Shown here piece by piece: positions 25,571 through 35,096 of a DNA stretch of 64,000 nucleotides; within the stretch, counting starts at the first letter, position 1; every line of letters begins with the position of its first letter. A model generated the notes under the pieces. That model did no database searches, had not been told where the DNA came from, and worked only from the letters and a program-made list of their open reading frames with translations. This DNA comes from Nocardioides sp. BGMRC 2183 (GTDB lineage Bacteria; Actinomycetota; Actinomycetes; Propionibacteriales; Nocardioidaceae), in contig VSSA01000002.1 of the NCBI GenBank assembly GCA_008123405.1, positions 124,001-188,000 of the forward strand, written 5' to 3'. The translations under genes were made by a program, and so were the position numbers.

Positions 25571-26008
25571 TCAGCGTGGACCCGGTTGGTCGGTGCGCTC
25601 GACCGCAGGCACGTCGACGTTCTGCGGCGGCAGGTCGCCGGCGGCGATCGCGGCCACCACGTGGTGGATGCGTTCGCCGCTCGCCCGCCAGTCGCCGGCG
25701 TCGGCCTGCCAGTGAATCCGGAAGCCGCGTCGCGCCTCGATGGTCCAGTGGCGGCCGAAGATCACCCGGACCAGCAGCGCGATCGGGAAGAGCAGCAGCA
25801 GGGCGAGCAGCTCCAGGCTGGCCACGATCGCGAGCACGATCAGCGGCAGGCAGATCACGCCGAGGATGATCAGGCTGATCGGGTCGTCGCCGAGGTTCGC
25901 GGGCATCGCCTCGAACGGTCCCCGCCACATCCCCTTCAACCGTCGCCGCCACGGCACCCAGCGCCGGGTGACGCGCCAGGTCTGTCCCCACGGGTCTCGC
26001 ACCTTCAC
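25571..26008 (-). CDS. Membrane protein of unknown function
   Basis: 145 aa from the GTG at 26008 (longer starts add Arg-rich residues). An Arg/Trp-rich N-terminus (VRDPWGQTWRVTRRWVPWRRR) precedes two membrane helices (~45-66 and ~70-90); the C-terminal part (WTIEARRGFRIHWQADAGDW) is a short hydrophilic domain. I recognise no domain. It faces dps across two hairpins. A family A palindrome lies upstream, between this gene and the sulfatase gene. Confidence 0.65.
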   Translation of the reverse strand: MKVRDPWGQTWRVTRRWVPWRRRLKGMWRGPFEAMPANLGDDPISLIILGVICLPLIVLAIVASLELLALLLLFPIALLVRVIFGRHWTIEARRGFRIHWQADAGDWRASGERIHHVVAAIAAGDLPPQNVDVPAVERTDQPGPR

Positions 26009-26088
26009 GGCGAGCCGTCTACCCGCCCTCGTCGCGGACAATCACCGCGTCTCGCGGACAAACCCCGGTGGCGGCTCCGGTGGGCGCC

Positions 26089-26142
26089 GGGTTGCGTCAT
26101 ACGAACTGATGCCGGGCGACCACAGAACGTATGACGCAACCC
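26089..26142. repeat. Family A palindromic repeat, copy 1
   Basis: Perfect 15-bp arms GGGTTGCGTCATACG (26089-26103) and its complement at 26128-26142, around a 24-bp centre. Intergenic, 13 bp past the sulfatase gene. See copies at 40049, 50521, 50595 and 51683. Confidence 0.85.
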
Positions 26143-26155
26143 CGACCCCGAGCGC

Positions 26156-28549
26156 TCACTGCCCGACGATCACTGCGGCCAACCGGTCCTCCCAGGGCAA
26201 CTCGACCGACTCCCCGGTCACCGTCTCCAGCGCGACCCGGTGCACCGTGCCCTGGTAGGCGAAGCCGTCCCGGGTCCCGTAGTCGGGGGTCACCGGGGTG
26301 CCGCGGTCGATGCCGACATCCAGGGTCTGGTCCATCGAGAACATCGCGGCCAGCGACCGCTCCAACCGGCCACGCGCGCCCACCTCGCCGTCGACCACGA
26401 GGGTGACCTCGCCGCCCCGGCCGGGCCCGCCGCCGTCGTAGGCGAAGTGGAGCTCGACCACGTGATCGCCCGCCTCGTCCGGCAGCGGAGCGGCGGCCCG
26501 CAGATGGGTCCACTCGACGGCCGCATAGGAATAGGCCCAGCTCGGTACCCCGTCCTTCACGTAGAGCGACCAGCCGCCGAACCCGCCGCCCTGGGCGACC
26601 AGGACGCCGTCGTCGTACCGGCCGCCGTGGAACGTGGCGGTGATCCGGTAGGAGCCGTTCTTCACATCCGGTACGGCGTCCTCGCGCAACCGCCCGTCGT
26701 CGGGCCCGAGCACGATCGAGGCGGGTCGCTCCGGCCGCGCGCCACCGGCCGCCCCGAACCGCCGGATCAGCTGGTCGTCCATCGGATAGACCCGGTTGCG
26801 GCGCGCCTCACTGTCGAAGAGCGCCTGCAGCTCGGCCAGGAGCTCAGGGTGCTCGGCGGCGAGGTCGCGGGCCTGGGACCAGTCGGTGGTGGTGTCGTAG
26901 AGCTCCCAGACGTCCTCGTCGAAGCGGGGGGTCTCTTGCGACGCCGGATGCCAGGGCGCCTTGTGCGGCGCGACGGCCGTCCACCCGTCGCGGTAGATCC
27001 CGCGGTTGCCGAACATCTCGAAGTACTGGGTGGTGTGCTGCTCCGGTGCGCCTGGCGCGTCCAGGCAGTAGCCGAAGGAGACCCCGTCGAGCGAGTCCTG
27101 GTCGACGCCGTCGATGGTCTCCGGCACCGGCAGCCCGATCAGGTCCAGCACGGTCGGCATCACGTCGTTGACGTGGTGCCACTGGTGGCGCACCTCGCCC
27201 TTCGCCGCGATCCCCGCGGGCCAGTGCGCCACCATGCCGTTGCGGGTCCCGCCGTAGTGTGAGGCGACCTGCTTGGTCCACTGATACGGCGTGTCCATCG
27301 CGACCGCCCACCCGGCGGGGTAGTGCGGATAGCTCTCCGGTCCACCGAGCGCGCCGGGGTTGTCCTCGATGAAACCAGCGATCCGCTCCGCCGACTCCGG
27401 GATCCCGTTGAAGTGCAGGTGCTCGTTGAGGGTGCCGACCATGGTGCCCTCCGCCGAGGCACCGTTGTCGCCGAGGATCAGCATCACCACGGTGTTGTCG
27501 AGCTCGCCGCGCTCACGCAGCGCCTCGACGAGCCGGCCGATCTGCGCGTCGGTGTGCTCGGCGAAGGCGGCATACAGCTCCATCAGCCGCTGGCCGGTCT
27601 CGCGCTCGAGGGCCGGGATCTCCTCCCAGTGCGGGACGCCGGGCGTCCACGGCGCCAGCTCCGCTTCGGGCGGTACGACGCCCAGCTCGCGTTGCCGTGC
27701 CAGGGTGATCTCGCGCTGCTGGTCCCAGCCGTGAGCGAACTCGCCGCGATAGCGGTCCCGCCACTCGGGCGGCACCTGGAACGGCGCGTGGGTGGCGCCG
27801 AACGCCAGGTAGCAGAACCACGGCTTGCCCTGCCCGTGGCGCGTCACCTGGCCGGTCCAGGAGATCGCCTCGTCGACCAGGTCCTCGGAGAGGTGGTAGC
27901 CGTCGGCTGCGCTGCGCGGCGGGTCCACGAAGGTGGTGCCGCGCACCAGCGTCGGCTCGAACTGCGAGGCCTCCCCGCCGAGGAACCCGTAGAAGTGGTC
28001 GAACCCCTCGTGGGTGGGCCACCGGTCGAACGGGCCGGCGGCGGTCTGCTCCCAGGGAGGGGTCTGGTGCCACTTGCCGAACGCAGCCGTCGCATAGCCG
28101 TTGCCCTGCAGCACCTGGGCCAGGGTGCCTGCCGAGCGCGGCCGCATCCCGCTGTGACCCGGCGCGCCGGTGGAGATCTCCACCACGGTGCCCACGCCGA
28201 CCCGGTGGTGGTTGCGGCCGGTCATCAGCGACGCCCGGGTCGGGGAGCACATCGCGGTGGTGTGGAACCGGCTGAACCGCAGTCCGTCGTCGGCGAGCGC
28301 CTCGGCGGCCGGCATCCGGCACGGGCCGCCGAAGGCGGAGGAGGCGCCGAAGCCCATGTCGTCGAGCAGGATCACCAGCACGTTGGGTGCCTGGTCCGGT
28401 GGGGTGAGCCGGTCCCGCACCGGCAGCGGGTCGACCTGGTCGCGCACGTCGGCGGCGGCGTCGTACGACGCGAGGGTGCCGCCATAGGGGAGGTGGTGGC
28501 GGAGGTGGCGACGGGCCTGGTCGAGCGGGGCGTCGGGGTGGTCGGGCAC
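26156..28549 (-). CDS. Cytoplasmic Cys-type sulfatase with C-terminal LamG-like domain
   Basis: 797 aa. Metal ligands are in VLVILLDDMGFG (Asp63, Asp64); the active-site motif is MCSPTRASLMTGR, Cys101 being the residue converted to formylglycine; the second signature GYATAAFGKWH follows at ~150. Residues ~600-797 look like a concanavalin/LamG beta-sandwich, seen in a subgroup of large arylsulfatases. There is no signal peptide, so the enzyme acts on imported sulfate esters. No formylglycine-generating enzyme lies in the window, so maturation depends on a gene elsewhere. GTG 28549 has GTGAGGAG upstream. It ends the ABC importer/ROK gene run, which suggests a role in sulfur scavenging. Confidence 0.9.
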   Translation of the reverse strand: MPDHPDAPLDQARRHLRHHLPYGGTLASYDAAADVRDQVDPLPVRDRLTPPDQAPNVLVILLDDMGFGASSAFGGPCRMPAAEALADDGLRFSRFHTTAMCSPTRASLMTGRNHHRVGVGTVVEISTGAPGHSGMRPRSAGTLAQVLQGNGYATAAFGKWHQTPPWEQTAAGPFDRWPTHEGFDHFYGFLGGEASQFEPTLVRGTTFVDPPRSAADGYHLSEDLVDEAISWTGQVTRHGQGKPWFCYLAFGATHAPFQVPPEWRDRYRGEFAHGWDQQREITLARQRELGVVPPEAELAPWTPGVPHWEEIPALERETGQRLMELYAAFAEHTDAQIGRLVEALRERGELDNTVVMLILGDNGASAEGTMVGTLNEHLHFNGIPESAERIAGFIEDNPGALGGPESYPHYPAGWAVAMDTPYQWTKQVASHYGGTRNGMVAHWPAGIAAKGEVRHQWHHVNDVMPTVLDLIGLPVPETIDGVDQDSLDGVSFGYCLDAPGAPEQHTTQYFEMFGNRGIYRDGWTAVAPHKAPWHPASQETPRFDEDVWELYDTTTDWSQARDLAAEHPELLAELQALFDSEARRNRVYPMDDQLIRRFGAAGGARPERPASIVLGPDDGRLREDAVPDVKNGSYRITATFHGGRYDDGVLVAQGGGFGGWSLYVKDGVPSWAYSYAAVEWTHLRAAAPLPDEAGDHVVELHFAYDGGGPGRGGEVTLVVDGEVGARGRLERSLAAMFSMDQTLDVGIDRGTPVTPDYGTRDGFAYQGTVHRVALETVTGESVELPWEDRLAAVIVGQ

Positions 28550-28584
28550 GGGTGTCTCCTCACGGGTGGGGGTTGATGTTCAGG

Positions 28585-28651
28585 CGCCGAGCCCCATGCA
28601 GATTGGCTCGGATCTCGTTGAAATCGCAGCCAATCGGCATGGGGTTCGGCG
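28585..28651. repeat. Family C long hairpin, copy 1
   Basis: Arms 28585-28608 and 28628-28651 pair at 22 of 24 positions (CGCCGAGCCCC.. / ..GGGGTTCGGCG), with a 19-nt loop. It lies 17 bp past the end of the fused ABC ATPase gene. Sequence around it resembles the hairpin at 36331, so it is both terminator-like and part of a repeat family. Confidence 0.75.
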
Positions 28652-28667
28652 GGGGCGGCTTGCGGGA

Positions 28668-30392
28668 TCAGGAGGCGCGGGCGCGGTCCAGGGTGCGCAC
28701 CCGCCTCCCACGCTGCGCGGGGTCCGGGATCGGCACGGCGTCCAACAGCCGCCGCGTGTACGACGCCTGCGGCCGTGCGAACACCTCGCCGACCGGTCCG
28801 GTCTCGACGAGCTCCCCGGCGCGCAGCACAGCGACCCGGTCGGCCACCTGATGGACGACCGCGAGGTCGTGGCTGATGAACAGGCAGGCGAACCCCAGCT
28901 CGTGCTGCAGGTCGCTGAAGAGCTTGAGCACCCGCGCCTGGACCGAGACGTCCAGGGCGCTGGTCGGCTCGTCGGCGATCAGCAAGGTGGGCCGCAACGC
29001 GAGCGCCCGGGCCAGGGCGACCCGCTGGCGCTGCCCGCCGGAGAGCTCCCGAGGCCGTCGTTCGGTGAAGGAGACGGGCAGCTGGACCGCGTCGAGCAGC
29101 TCGGCGACCCGGGCCTGGCGCTCAGCCGGCGTACCGATCCGGTGGACGTCGAGGGGCTCGCGGATCGACTCGCCGATGCTGAACCGCGGATCCAGCGATG
29201 CCTCGGGATCCTGGTGCACGAAGGCGAGGCCGCGCCGCAGCTCCTGGAGCTGGCCGCGAGTGCCGGCGAAGAGGTCGCGGCCGCGTAGCCGGACGGTGCC
29301 CTCCGCGAGAGGCACCAGCCCGGCGGCCAGGCGTCCCAGGGTGGTCTTGCCGGAGCCGGACTCTCCGACCAGGCCGACCACCTCGCCCGCGGCGACGCTG
29401 AGGTCGACGCCGTTGACCGCGGGGAAGGCCCGCCCGCGGCGCTGGGACCCGTAGCGGACGCAGACCCCGGCGAACTGCACCGCGGGCGGCTCCACCTCAC
29501 CCGGAGGCAGCGCCGCGATCCGGGCGGCACCGCTCGACGGCGTCTCGTCCTCGGTCCGGTCCGGCAGCCGCGGCACCGAGCCGAGCAGGTGCCGTGTGTA
29601 GGGCTCGCGGGGGTCGGCGAAGAGCGCCCGGGTCTCACCGGTCTCGATCACGTTGCCGGCCTGGAGCACCAGGATCCGGTCGGCGATCTCGGCGACCACG
29701 CCCATGTTGTGCGTGATCAGCACGATCGCGGTGCCGGTCTGCTCGCGGATCCGGTTGAGCAGGTGCAGGATCTCGGCCTGGACGGTGACGTCGAGCGCGG
29801 TGGTCGGCTCGTCGGCGAGCAGTAGCTCGGGTCGGTTGGCCAGCGCCAGCGCCAGCACCACCCGCTGCTTCTGTCCGCCGGAGAGCTGGTGCGGGTAGTA
29901 GCCGAGGCGTTCGGCCGGATCGGGGATCTCGACCTGCCCGAGCAGCTCCAAGGAGCGCTCCCGGATCTCGGTCTTGTCCCGCATGCCGTGGGCCCGCAAG
30001 GCCTCTTTGAGCTGCCAGCCGATCGTGCGGACCGGGTTGAGTGCGGTCTGCGGCTCCTGGAAGACCATCGCGATCCGGTTGCCGCGCACGCCCGCGTAGT
30101 CGCGTTCGTCGAGTCCGAGGAGCTCGGTGCCGTCGTACCGGATGGAGCCGGTGGCGCGCGCACCGCGCGGCAGCAGGCCGAGGACCGCGCGGGCGGTCAT
30201 CGACTTGCCGGAGCCGGACTCGCCGACGAGGGCGAGGATCTCGCCGCGACGGACCGTGACGGAGACGTCCACCACGGCCGGACGCGGGTGGGAGAACGAG
30301 ATGGCGAGATGCTCGATCCGCAGCAGCGGCTCGGCGACCAACGCAGAGCGGGTGGCAGGGGCAGAGCGGTTGGCAGGGGTGGGATCAGACAC
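28668..30392 (-). CDS. Peptide-type ABC importer, fused double ATPase (DppD-DppF)
   Basis: 574 aa containing two complete nucleotide-binding domains. The first has Walker A LVGESGSGKS (~56-65) and signature LSGGQKQRV; the second has VGESGSGKTT (~347) and LSGGQRQRV. This is the fused DppDF/OppDF arrangement of the peptide/nickel importer family. The ATG overlaps the end of the upstream permease gene by 8 bp. It energises the two permeases encoded next to it. Confidence 0.93.
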   Translation of the reverse strand: MSDPTPANRSAPATRSALVAEPLLRIEHLAISFSHPRPAVVDVSVTVRRGEILALVGESGSGKSMTARAVLGLLPRGARATGSIRYDGTELLGLDERDYAGVRGNRIAMVFQEPQTALNPVRTIGWQLKEALRAHGMRDKTEIRERSLELLGQVEIPDPAERLGYYPHQLSGGQKQRVVLALALANRPELLLADEPTTALDVTVQAEILHLLNRIREQTGTAIVLITHNMGVVAEIADRILVLQAGNVIETGETRALFADPREPYTRHLLGSVPRLPDRTEDETPSSGAARIAALPPGEVEPPAVQFAGVCVRYGSQRRGRAFPAVNGVDLSVAAGEVVGLVGESGSGKTTLGRLAAGLVPLAEGTVRLRGRDLFAGTRGQLQELRRGLAFVHQDPEASLDPRFSIGESIREPLDVHRIGTPAERQARVAELLDAVQLPVSFTERRPRELSGGQRQRVALARALALRPTLLIADEPTSALDVSVQARVLKLFSDLQHELGFACLFISHDLAVVHQVADRVAVLRAGELVETGPVGEVFARPQASYTRRLLDAVPIPDPAQRGRRVRTLDRARAS

Positions 30393-31290
30393 GACGGGCC
30401 TCCGCGAGGGACTGGGAGATGAGGAGCAGGCCGAGCACCAGGGCGACGACCAGGGTCAAGGGGCCGACGGCGAAGAACGGGGCGTTGTACATCAGGCGCA
30501 CGCCGTCCTTGATCAGCGACCCGAGTGAGGGGTCGGGCGGTCGGACGCCGAGTCCGAGGAAGCTCATCGCGCCCTCGATGAAGACCGCGACCGACATCGA
30601 GACCGCCAGCTGCACGGTGAGCGGTTCGAGAGAGTTGGGCAGGATGTGGCGGCGCAGCACCCACCAGGAGCCGGCGCCCACCACTTGGGAGGCCTCCACG
30701 AACGGCATCTCCCGGATGGTCCGCACCGAGGTGCGGACGAGGCGCCCGAAGACCGGGATCTCCACGGCCACGATGACGATGCCGATCGTGAACAGGCCGG
30801 GACCGAAGAACGCGGTGAGCAGGATCGCCAGGATCAGCGTCGGGAAGGCCAGCAGCAGGTCGAAGAAGCGCTGGGCGATCACGTCGGTCGTGGTCCACCA
30901 GCTGGTGACCAAGCCGCTCAGCACCCCGAGCGCGGCGCCGATCGGGACCGCGGCGAAGACCACCACCAGGTCGGCACGGATGCCGAAGAGGGTCCGAGAG
31001 AGGACGTCCCGGTTGACCTCGTCGGTGCCCAGCCAGTGGCTGCTGCTCGGACCGAGCAGGTTGGCGCCCTCGATCTGCTCGTTGGGTCCGTACGGCGCCA
31101 GCAGCGGCGCCAGCAGACCGAGGGCGACCACGGTGCCGACCAGGATCACACCGACCAGACCGCGGCCCTTCCGCAGAGAGTGAAGGAAGCCGGGTCGGCG
31201 GGTGGTCGGGGCGTCACCCGGGGGCGGTCCCTCTGGGACCGGGCTGATCGGTTCGTCGACGCCGGCGACGGGTTCGAACGTGGCGGACAT
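30385..31290 (-). CDS. Peptide-type ABC importer permease (DppC-like)
   Basis: 301 aa with six membrane segments and the EAA-type loop EASQVVGAGSWWVLRRHILPN (split in the DppC family as EAA...G....I..HI.PN). The N-terminal ~45 residues are Pro-rich and cytoplasmic. ATG 31290 lies 1 bp after the upstream permease stop. Works with the DppB-like subunit. Confidence 0.92.
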   Translation of the reverse strand: MSATFEPVAGVDEPISPVPEGPPPGDAPTTRRPGFLHSLRKGRGLVGVILVGTVVALGLLAPLLAPYGPNEQIEGANLLGPSSSHWLGTDEVNRDVLSRTLFGIRADLVVVFAAVPIGAALGVLSGLVTSWWTTTDVIAQRFFDLLLAFPTLILAILLTAFFGPGLFTIGIVIVAVEIPVFGRLVRTSVRTIREMPFVEASQVVGAGSWWVLRRHILPNSLEPLTVQLAVSMSVAVFIEGAMSFLGLGVRPPDPSLGSLIKDGVRLMYNAPFFAVGPLTLVVALVLGLLLISQSLAEARRV

Positions 31291-31291
31291 G

Positions 31292-32251
31292 TCAGGACAC
31301 CCCCTGGAGCCGGACCCGGGGATCGAGCCAGGCGTGGACGAGATCGGTGGCCAGCTGGGTGAGCACGAAGACCACCACGGAGAGCAGCAGCAGGACCTGC
31401 ACCACCGGGTAGTCACGGGCGGCGATGCCCTGCTCGATCAGGCGGCCCAGACCCGGCCAGGCGAAGACCGCCTCGACCAGGATCGCGCCGCCCAGCAGGG
31501 TGCCGAACTGGATGCCGAGGATGGTGACCGTCGACGGCAGCGCGTTGCGCAACGCCTGGGTGAGCACGATCCGGCGGCGCCCGATGCCCAGCGCACGGGC
31601 CGTGGTGACGTACGGCTGCTCCAGCTGGCTCTGCAGCGACTCGGTGAGGAACCGGGTCAGCGCTGCCCAGGCCGGCAGGGCTAGTGCGGTGGCCGGCAGC
31701 AACAGGTACTGCAGGGCGATGTCGGGGCGGGCGAAGAAGCCGTCCGGCGGCGTGCCTCCGGCTGGCAGGACCCGGTTCTGCACCGCGAAGAGCAGGACCA
31801 GGATCAGCGCCGTCGCGAAGGTCGGCACCGCCACCGCGAGGGTGTTGGAGGCGGCCAGCAGGTTGTTCAACCACTGCTTGTCGAGCACCACGGCCAGCGT
31901 GCTGGCGATCACCGCACCGACCACCGCGATGAGCAGCGCGGTGAGGGTGAGCACGATGGTGTTGAGCGCACCGGCGATCACCAGCTCCGAGACCGACCCC
32001 CCGAGCCGGTACGACGGTCCGAGGTCGAAGCGGGCCAGGTCTCCCAGCCAGGTGAGGTACTGACTGAAGAACGGCTGATCGAGGCCGAGGTCGGCGCGGA
32101 TCGCGGCCCGGGACTCGGGCGTGGAGTCCGGTCCGGCCAGGATCGTGACCGGGTCGCCGGGAACCAGTCGGATCAGGGCGAAGATGCCGAGCGAGGCGAG
32201 CAGCAGCACCAGGGCGGCCGAGCCCAGGCGGCTGGCGACGTAGCGGGTCAT
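31292..32251 (-). CDS. Peptide-type ABC importer permease (DppB-like)
   Basis: 319 aa. The start TRYVASRLGSAALVLLLAS and FALIRLVPGDPVTILAG are the unmistakable DppB/OppB N-terminus. The EAA loop reads VTTARALGIGRRRIVLTQALRNAL. Six membrane segments. It begins 4 bp after the binding-protein gene. Confidence 0.93.
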   Translation of the reverse strand: MTRYVASRLGSAALVLLLASLGIFALIRLVPGDPVTILAGPDSTPESRAAIRADLGLDQPFFSQYLTWLGDLARFDLGPSYRLGGSVSELVIAGALNTIVLTLTALLIAVVGAVIASTLAVVLDKQWLNNLLAASNTLAVAVPTFATALILVLLFAVQNRVLPAGGTPPDGFFARPDIALQYLLLPATALALPAWAALTRFLTESLQSQLEQPYVTTARALGIGRRRIVLTQALRNALPSTVTILGIQFGTLLGGAILVEAVFAWPGLGRLIEQGIAARDYPVVQVLLLLSVVVFVLTQLATDLVHAWLDPRVRLQGVS

Positions 32252-32255
32252 CAGC

Positions 32256-33881
32256 TCACTCCGCGAGGTAGGTCTCGGTCAGACGCAGCTCGTTGCGCTT
32301 GCTCTGGTCCAGGCCGCCGACGTTCGTCGAGGTCACCGTCTGCGGGTGCAGGATGGCGATCTCGAGCAGGAAGGCCCCGTCGAGCAGATCCTGGTTGAGC
32401 GCGTCGTACTGCTCGTCGCTGACCTCGCCGGGCTTCTGCTTCCAGGCGGCCTCGGCGTCCTTCTGATACTGCGCGTCGAGGTATCCCGAGGTGTTCTTGT
32501 CGGCGTTGAACGGGTACGCCGAGACGGTCAGCGTCGACGGGTTGTACTGCGCGTAGGAGTGGTAGAGCAGCCAGAGGCCCTCGAACTCGCCACCGATCAG
32601 GCGCTTGATCGACTCCGCCTGCTCGACCGGGTCGAGCTGGACCTTGATGCCGATCTCGCCGAGGTCGGCCTGGACGATCTGGGCGATGGCGCCGAAGTCG
32701 GTCTGCTCGGCCGGGTAGGTCAACGGCAACGTGGGGACCTGGCCGGTCTCCTCGGTGACCTCCTCGACCAGCGCCTTCGCCTGCTCCAGGTCGTAGTCGT
32801 AGGTCGCGGCCGCCTCGGCGTCGTACGCCGGGGAGTACTCCGGCCACGGCAGGCTGCTCGGGACGCCGGCGCCGCGATAGACGTCCTCGACGATCCGGTC
32901 GCGGTCCAACGCGAAGGCGATCGCCTGGCGCAGCCGGACGTCGGAGAGGGCCTCGTTCTGCACGTTGGCGCCGACGTAGACCTGGGTCTCCGCGCCGACC
33001 CACTCGGTGACGTCGAAGCGCTCGTCGTTGCCGAGCGACTCGATGTCGCGCCCCGATGCGCCGGTGACCAGGTCGAGCTGACCGGCCCGCAGCTGGGCGA
33101 CCTGGGCCTGCGGGTCGGGGATGATGCTGACGTCGACGCCGTCGAGCAGCGGCGCGCCGCCCCAGTAGTCCTCGTTGGCCTCCAGGCTCAGCGTCGAGCC
33201 GGGCTGCCAGGAGTCGAAGGTGAAGGGCCCGGTGCCGATCCAGGCCGTGCCCGCGCGGAGCTGGTCGATGCTCTCGGAGTCGATGATCGGCACCATGTCG
33301 AGCAGGTCGAAGATGTTGCTGACCGGGTGCTCGAAGCTGAGCGTGATCGCGTGCTCGTCACTGGTGTCGAAGCCGGTGACCGCCGCGGCAGTGCGCTGCA
33401 GCTGGACGGTCCACAGCGGGTCGGCCCAGGTCTTGATCGAGAACTCGACGTCCTTGCTGGTGAACGGGCGGCCGGAGTGGAAGGTGACGTCGTCGCGCAG
33501 CTGCAGGGTCAGCTCGGTGCCATCGTCGTTGAACTCCCAGTCGGTGGCGAGGTTCGGCGCGGGTTCGACGCTGTCCAGCGGATAGTCGACGAGGGTGTCG
33601 TAGACCGCCCCGACCAGCACGTCGCCGGTCTCAGACGAGTTGGTGAAGGTGTTGGCCGGCACGATGTCGCTGGTCGTGCCGATCCTCAGCGTGCCGCCCT
33701 GCTGCGGCTCGTCGGCGGCTGCGCTCAGTTCGTCGACGGCCGAGGAGCAGCCGGTGACCAGGACCGCGGCGAGAGCCGCAGCGGCGAGGGCGGTCAGCCG
33801 GGACCGGCCACGTGGATGGGGACGTCGTGGATGGGGGCGACGTGGATGGGGGTGACGTGGGTGTGCGAGGCGTGGAGACAC
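32256..33881 (-). CDS. ABC importer substrate-binding lipoprotein (family 5)
   Basis: 541 aa. A lipobox LVTGCSS (Cys45) marks a lipoprotein anchored outside the membrane. The body matches SBP_bac_5 proteins: GGTLRIGTTSDI near the start, LATDWEFNDDGTELTLQLRDD, RQAIAFALDRDRIV. The n-region is odd: it consists of His-Pro-Arg repeats (HPRHPHPRRPHPRRPHPRGR) encoded by tandem ~15-bp copies at ~33811-33860. GTG 33881 has AAAGGA 5 nt upstream. Family 5 proteins bind peptides or other large ligands. Position beside a sulfatase and a TauD-type enzyme suggests a sulfur-containing organic ligand (inference). Confidence 0.92.
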   Translation of the reverse strand: MSPRLAHPRHPHPRRPHPRRPHPRGRSRLTALAAAALAAVLVTGCSSAVDELSAAADEPQQGGTLRIGTTSDIVPANTFTNSSETGDVLVGAVYDTLVDYPLDSVEPAPNLATDWEFNDDGTELTLQLRDDVTFHSGRPFTSKDVEFSIKTWADPLWTVQLQRTAAAVTGFDTSDEHAITLSFEHPVSNIFDLLDMVPIIDSESIDQLRAGTAWIGTGPFTFDSWQPGSTLSLEANEDYWGGAPLLDGVDVSIIPDPQAQVAQLRAGQLDLVTGASGRDIESLGNDERFDVTEWVGAETQVYVGANVQNEALSDVRLRQAIAFALDRDRIVEDVYRGAGVPSSLPWPEYSPAYDAEAAATYDYDLEQAKALVEEVTEETGQVPTLPLTYPAEQTDFGAIAQIVQADLGEIGIKVQLDPVEQAESIKRLIGGEFEGLWLLYHSYAQYNPSTLTVSAYPFNADKNTSGYLDAQYQKDAEAAWKQKPGEVSDEQYDALNQDLLDGAFLLEIAILHPQTVTSTNVGGLDQSKRNELRLTETYLAE

Positions 33882-33935
33882 AGGAGTCCTTTCGCAGGGG
33901 GCGCGGGGGCGGAGAGGGACCGGGACGGTCCGGGG

Positions 33936-35096
33936 TCAGGCGATGGCCGGGGAGGTCGGAGCCGCCGGTCGTTGGGGCCGGGCGACGAGGGCGAACGGGT
34001 CGTCGTAGATCGGGCGGAGGGCGACCGTGCAGGAGGAGACGGCCTGGATGCCGGCGCCGAACCTGGTGAAGGAGACCGGTACGTCGTGCAGCGCGCCCCG
34101 GTCGCACTCGGCGAGCACGTCGGCGAGCACGGCGGGCTCCCCGGTGAACCCCTGGCCGACCAGGACCACGCGGTCGGGCGCGATCATGTCCCGCACGGTG
34201 GCGGTCACCCGGCCCAGTACCGCGGCGCGCTCGGCGAGCAGCGGACGGATCGCGGCACCCGCCGCGTAGAGCGCGGCCGGGTCGTCGCCGTCGACGATCC
34301 CGGCGGCGCGGGCACGGGCCATCACTGCCTCGTTGCCGGCGGTCACCTCGAGGCAGCCGGTGCGCCCGCAGGAGCACTGCACGTCGGAGCCGGTGGGGAA
34401 GTGGCTCAGCGAGCTGACCCGGGAGACCTCGACGCCGGTGCCCTTGTCGACCGCGGCCGCGAAGCCGATGGTGTCGCGGGCGTAGACGTAGAGGGTGACA
34501 CCGGTGGTCCCCTGCCGCCGGTGGAAGTACTCGGCAGCGGCGACGGCGGCGATGTGGTCGCCGCTGCGGACGTCGAGTCCGGTCAGCTCGGCGAGCTCGC
34601 TCTCGATCGCCGCCTCGTCCAGGCCCAGGTCGCGCCAGGGTGCCACCACGCCGAGCGCCAGGGGTGCGCGTCCCGGCTCGTCGGCCAACAGGTCGGAGGC
34701 GGCGCGGGCCAGTGCAGGAAGATCGGGCGCTGCGCCGGCGGAGCGCCGGATGGTGCGGTGGGTGATCACCCGGCCTGCTACGTCCCCGAGGGCGACGGTG
34801 GCGATCCGGCGGCCGATGTGCACGCCGAGCACCGCGAAGTGGTCGGTGTCGATCTGCACCGGGGTGCTGGGACGTCCGACGGCGCCGGTGCGGGCCAGGT
34901 CAGGCCGCTCCCGCAGCAGGCGGGCCTCGACGAGCGGTCCGACGGAGCGCCCGATCGTGGCGACGCTGAGTCCGGTTCCGCTGGCGATCTCCTCGCGCGC
35001 CGCACAGCCGGCCGCGCGAACGTGCTCGAGGACCTGGCCGGCGGTGGCGGCGAACCGGCCGCGGGTGACGGTGATGGTGGGCGAGCGATGACGCAC
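33936..35096 (-). CDS. ROK-family transcriptional regulator
   Basis: 386 aa. The N-terminal winged helix (~15-70: AAREEIASGTGLSVATIGRSVGPLVEARLL) is followed by a ROK domain. The zinc-site motif CSCGRTGCLE (~237-246) is intact, but the usual ROK ATP-binding motif near the start of the domain is degenerate, in line with a regulator rather than a sugar kinase. GTG 35096 has GGAGG 8 nt upstream. It leads the gene run ROK-SBP-permeases-ATPase-sulfatase and is divergent from the TauD-type gene across 270 bp, so it probably controls both directions. Its effector may be a sulfate ester or a sulfur-free product. Confidence 0.87.
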   Translation of the reverse strand: MRHRSPTITVTRGRFAATAGQVLEHVRAAGCAAREEIASGTGLSVATIGRSVGPLVEARLLRERPDLARTGAVGRPSTPVQIDTDHFAVLGVHIGRRIATVALGDVAGRVITHRTIRRSAGAAPDLPALARAASDLLADEPGRAPLALGVVAPWRDLGLDEAAIESELAELTGLDVRSGDHIAAVAAAEYFHRRQGTTGVTLYVYARDTIGFAAAVDKGTGVEVSRVSSLSHFPTGSDVQCSCGRTGCLEVTAGNEAVMARARAAGIVDGDDPAALYAAGAAIRPLLAERAAVLGRVTATVRDMIAPDRVVLVGQGFTGEPAVLADVLAECDRGALHDVPVSFTRFGAGIQAVSSCTVALRPIYDDPFALVARPQRPAAPTSPAIA

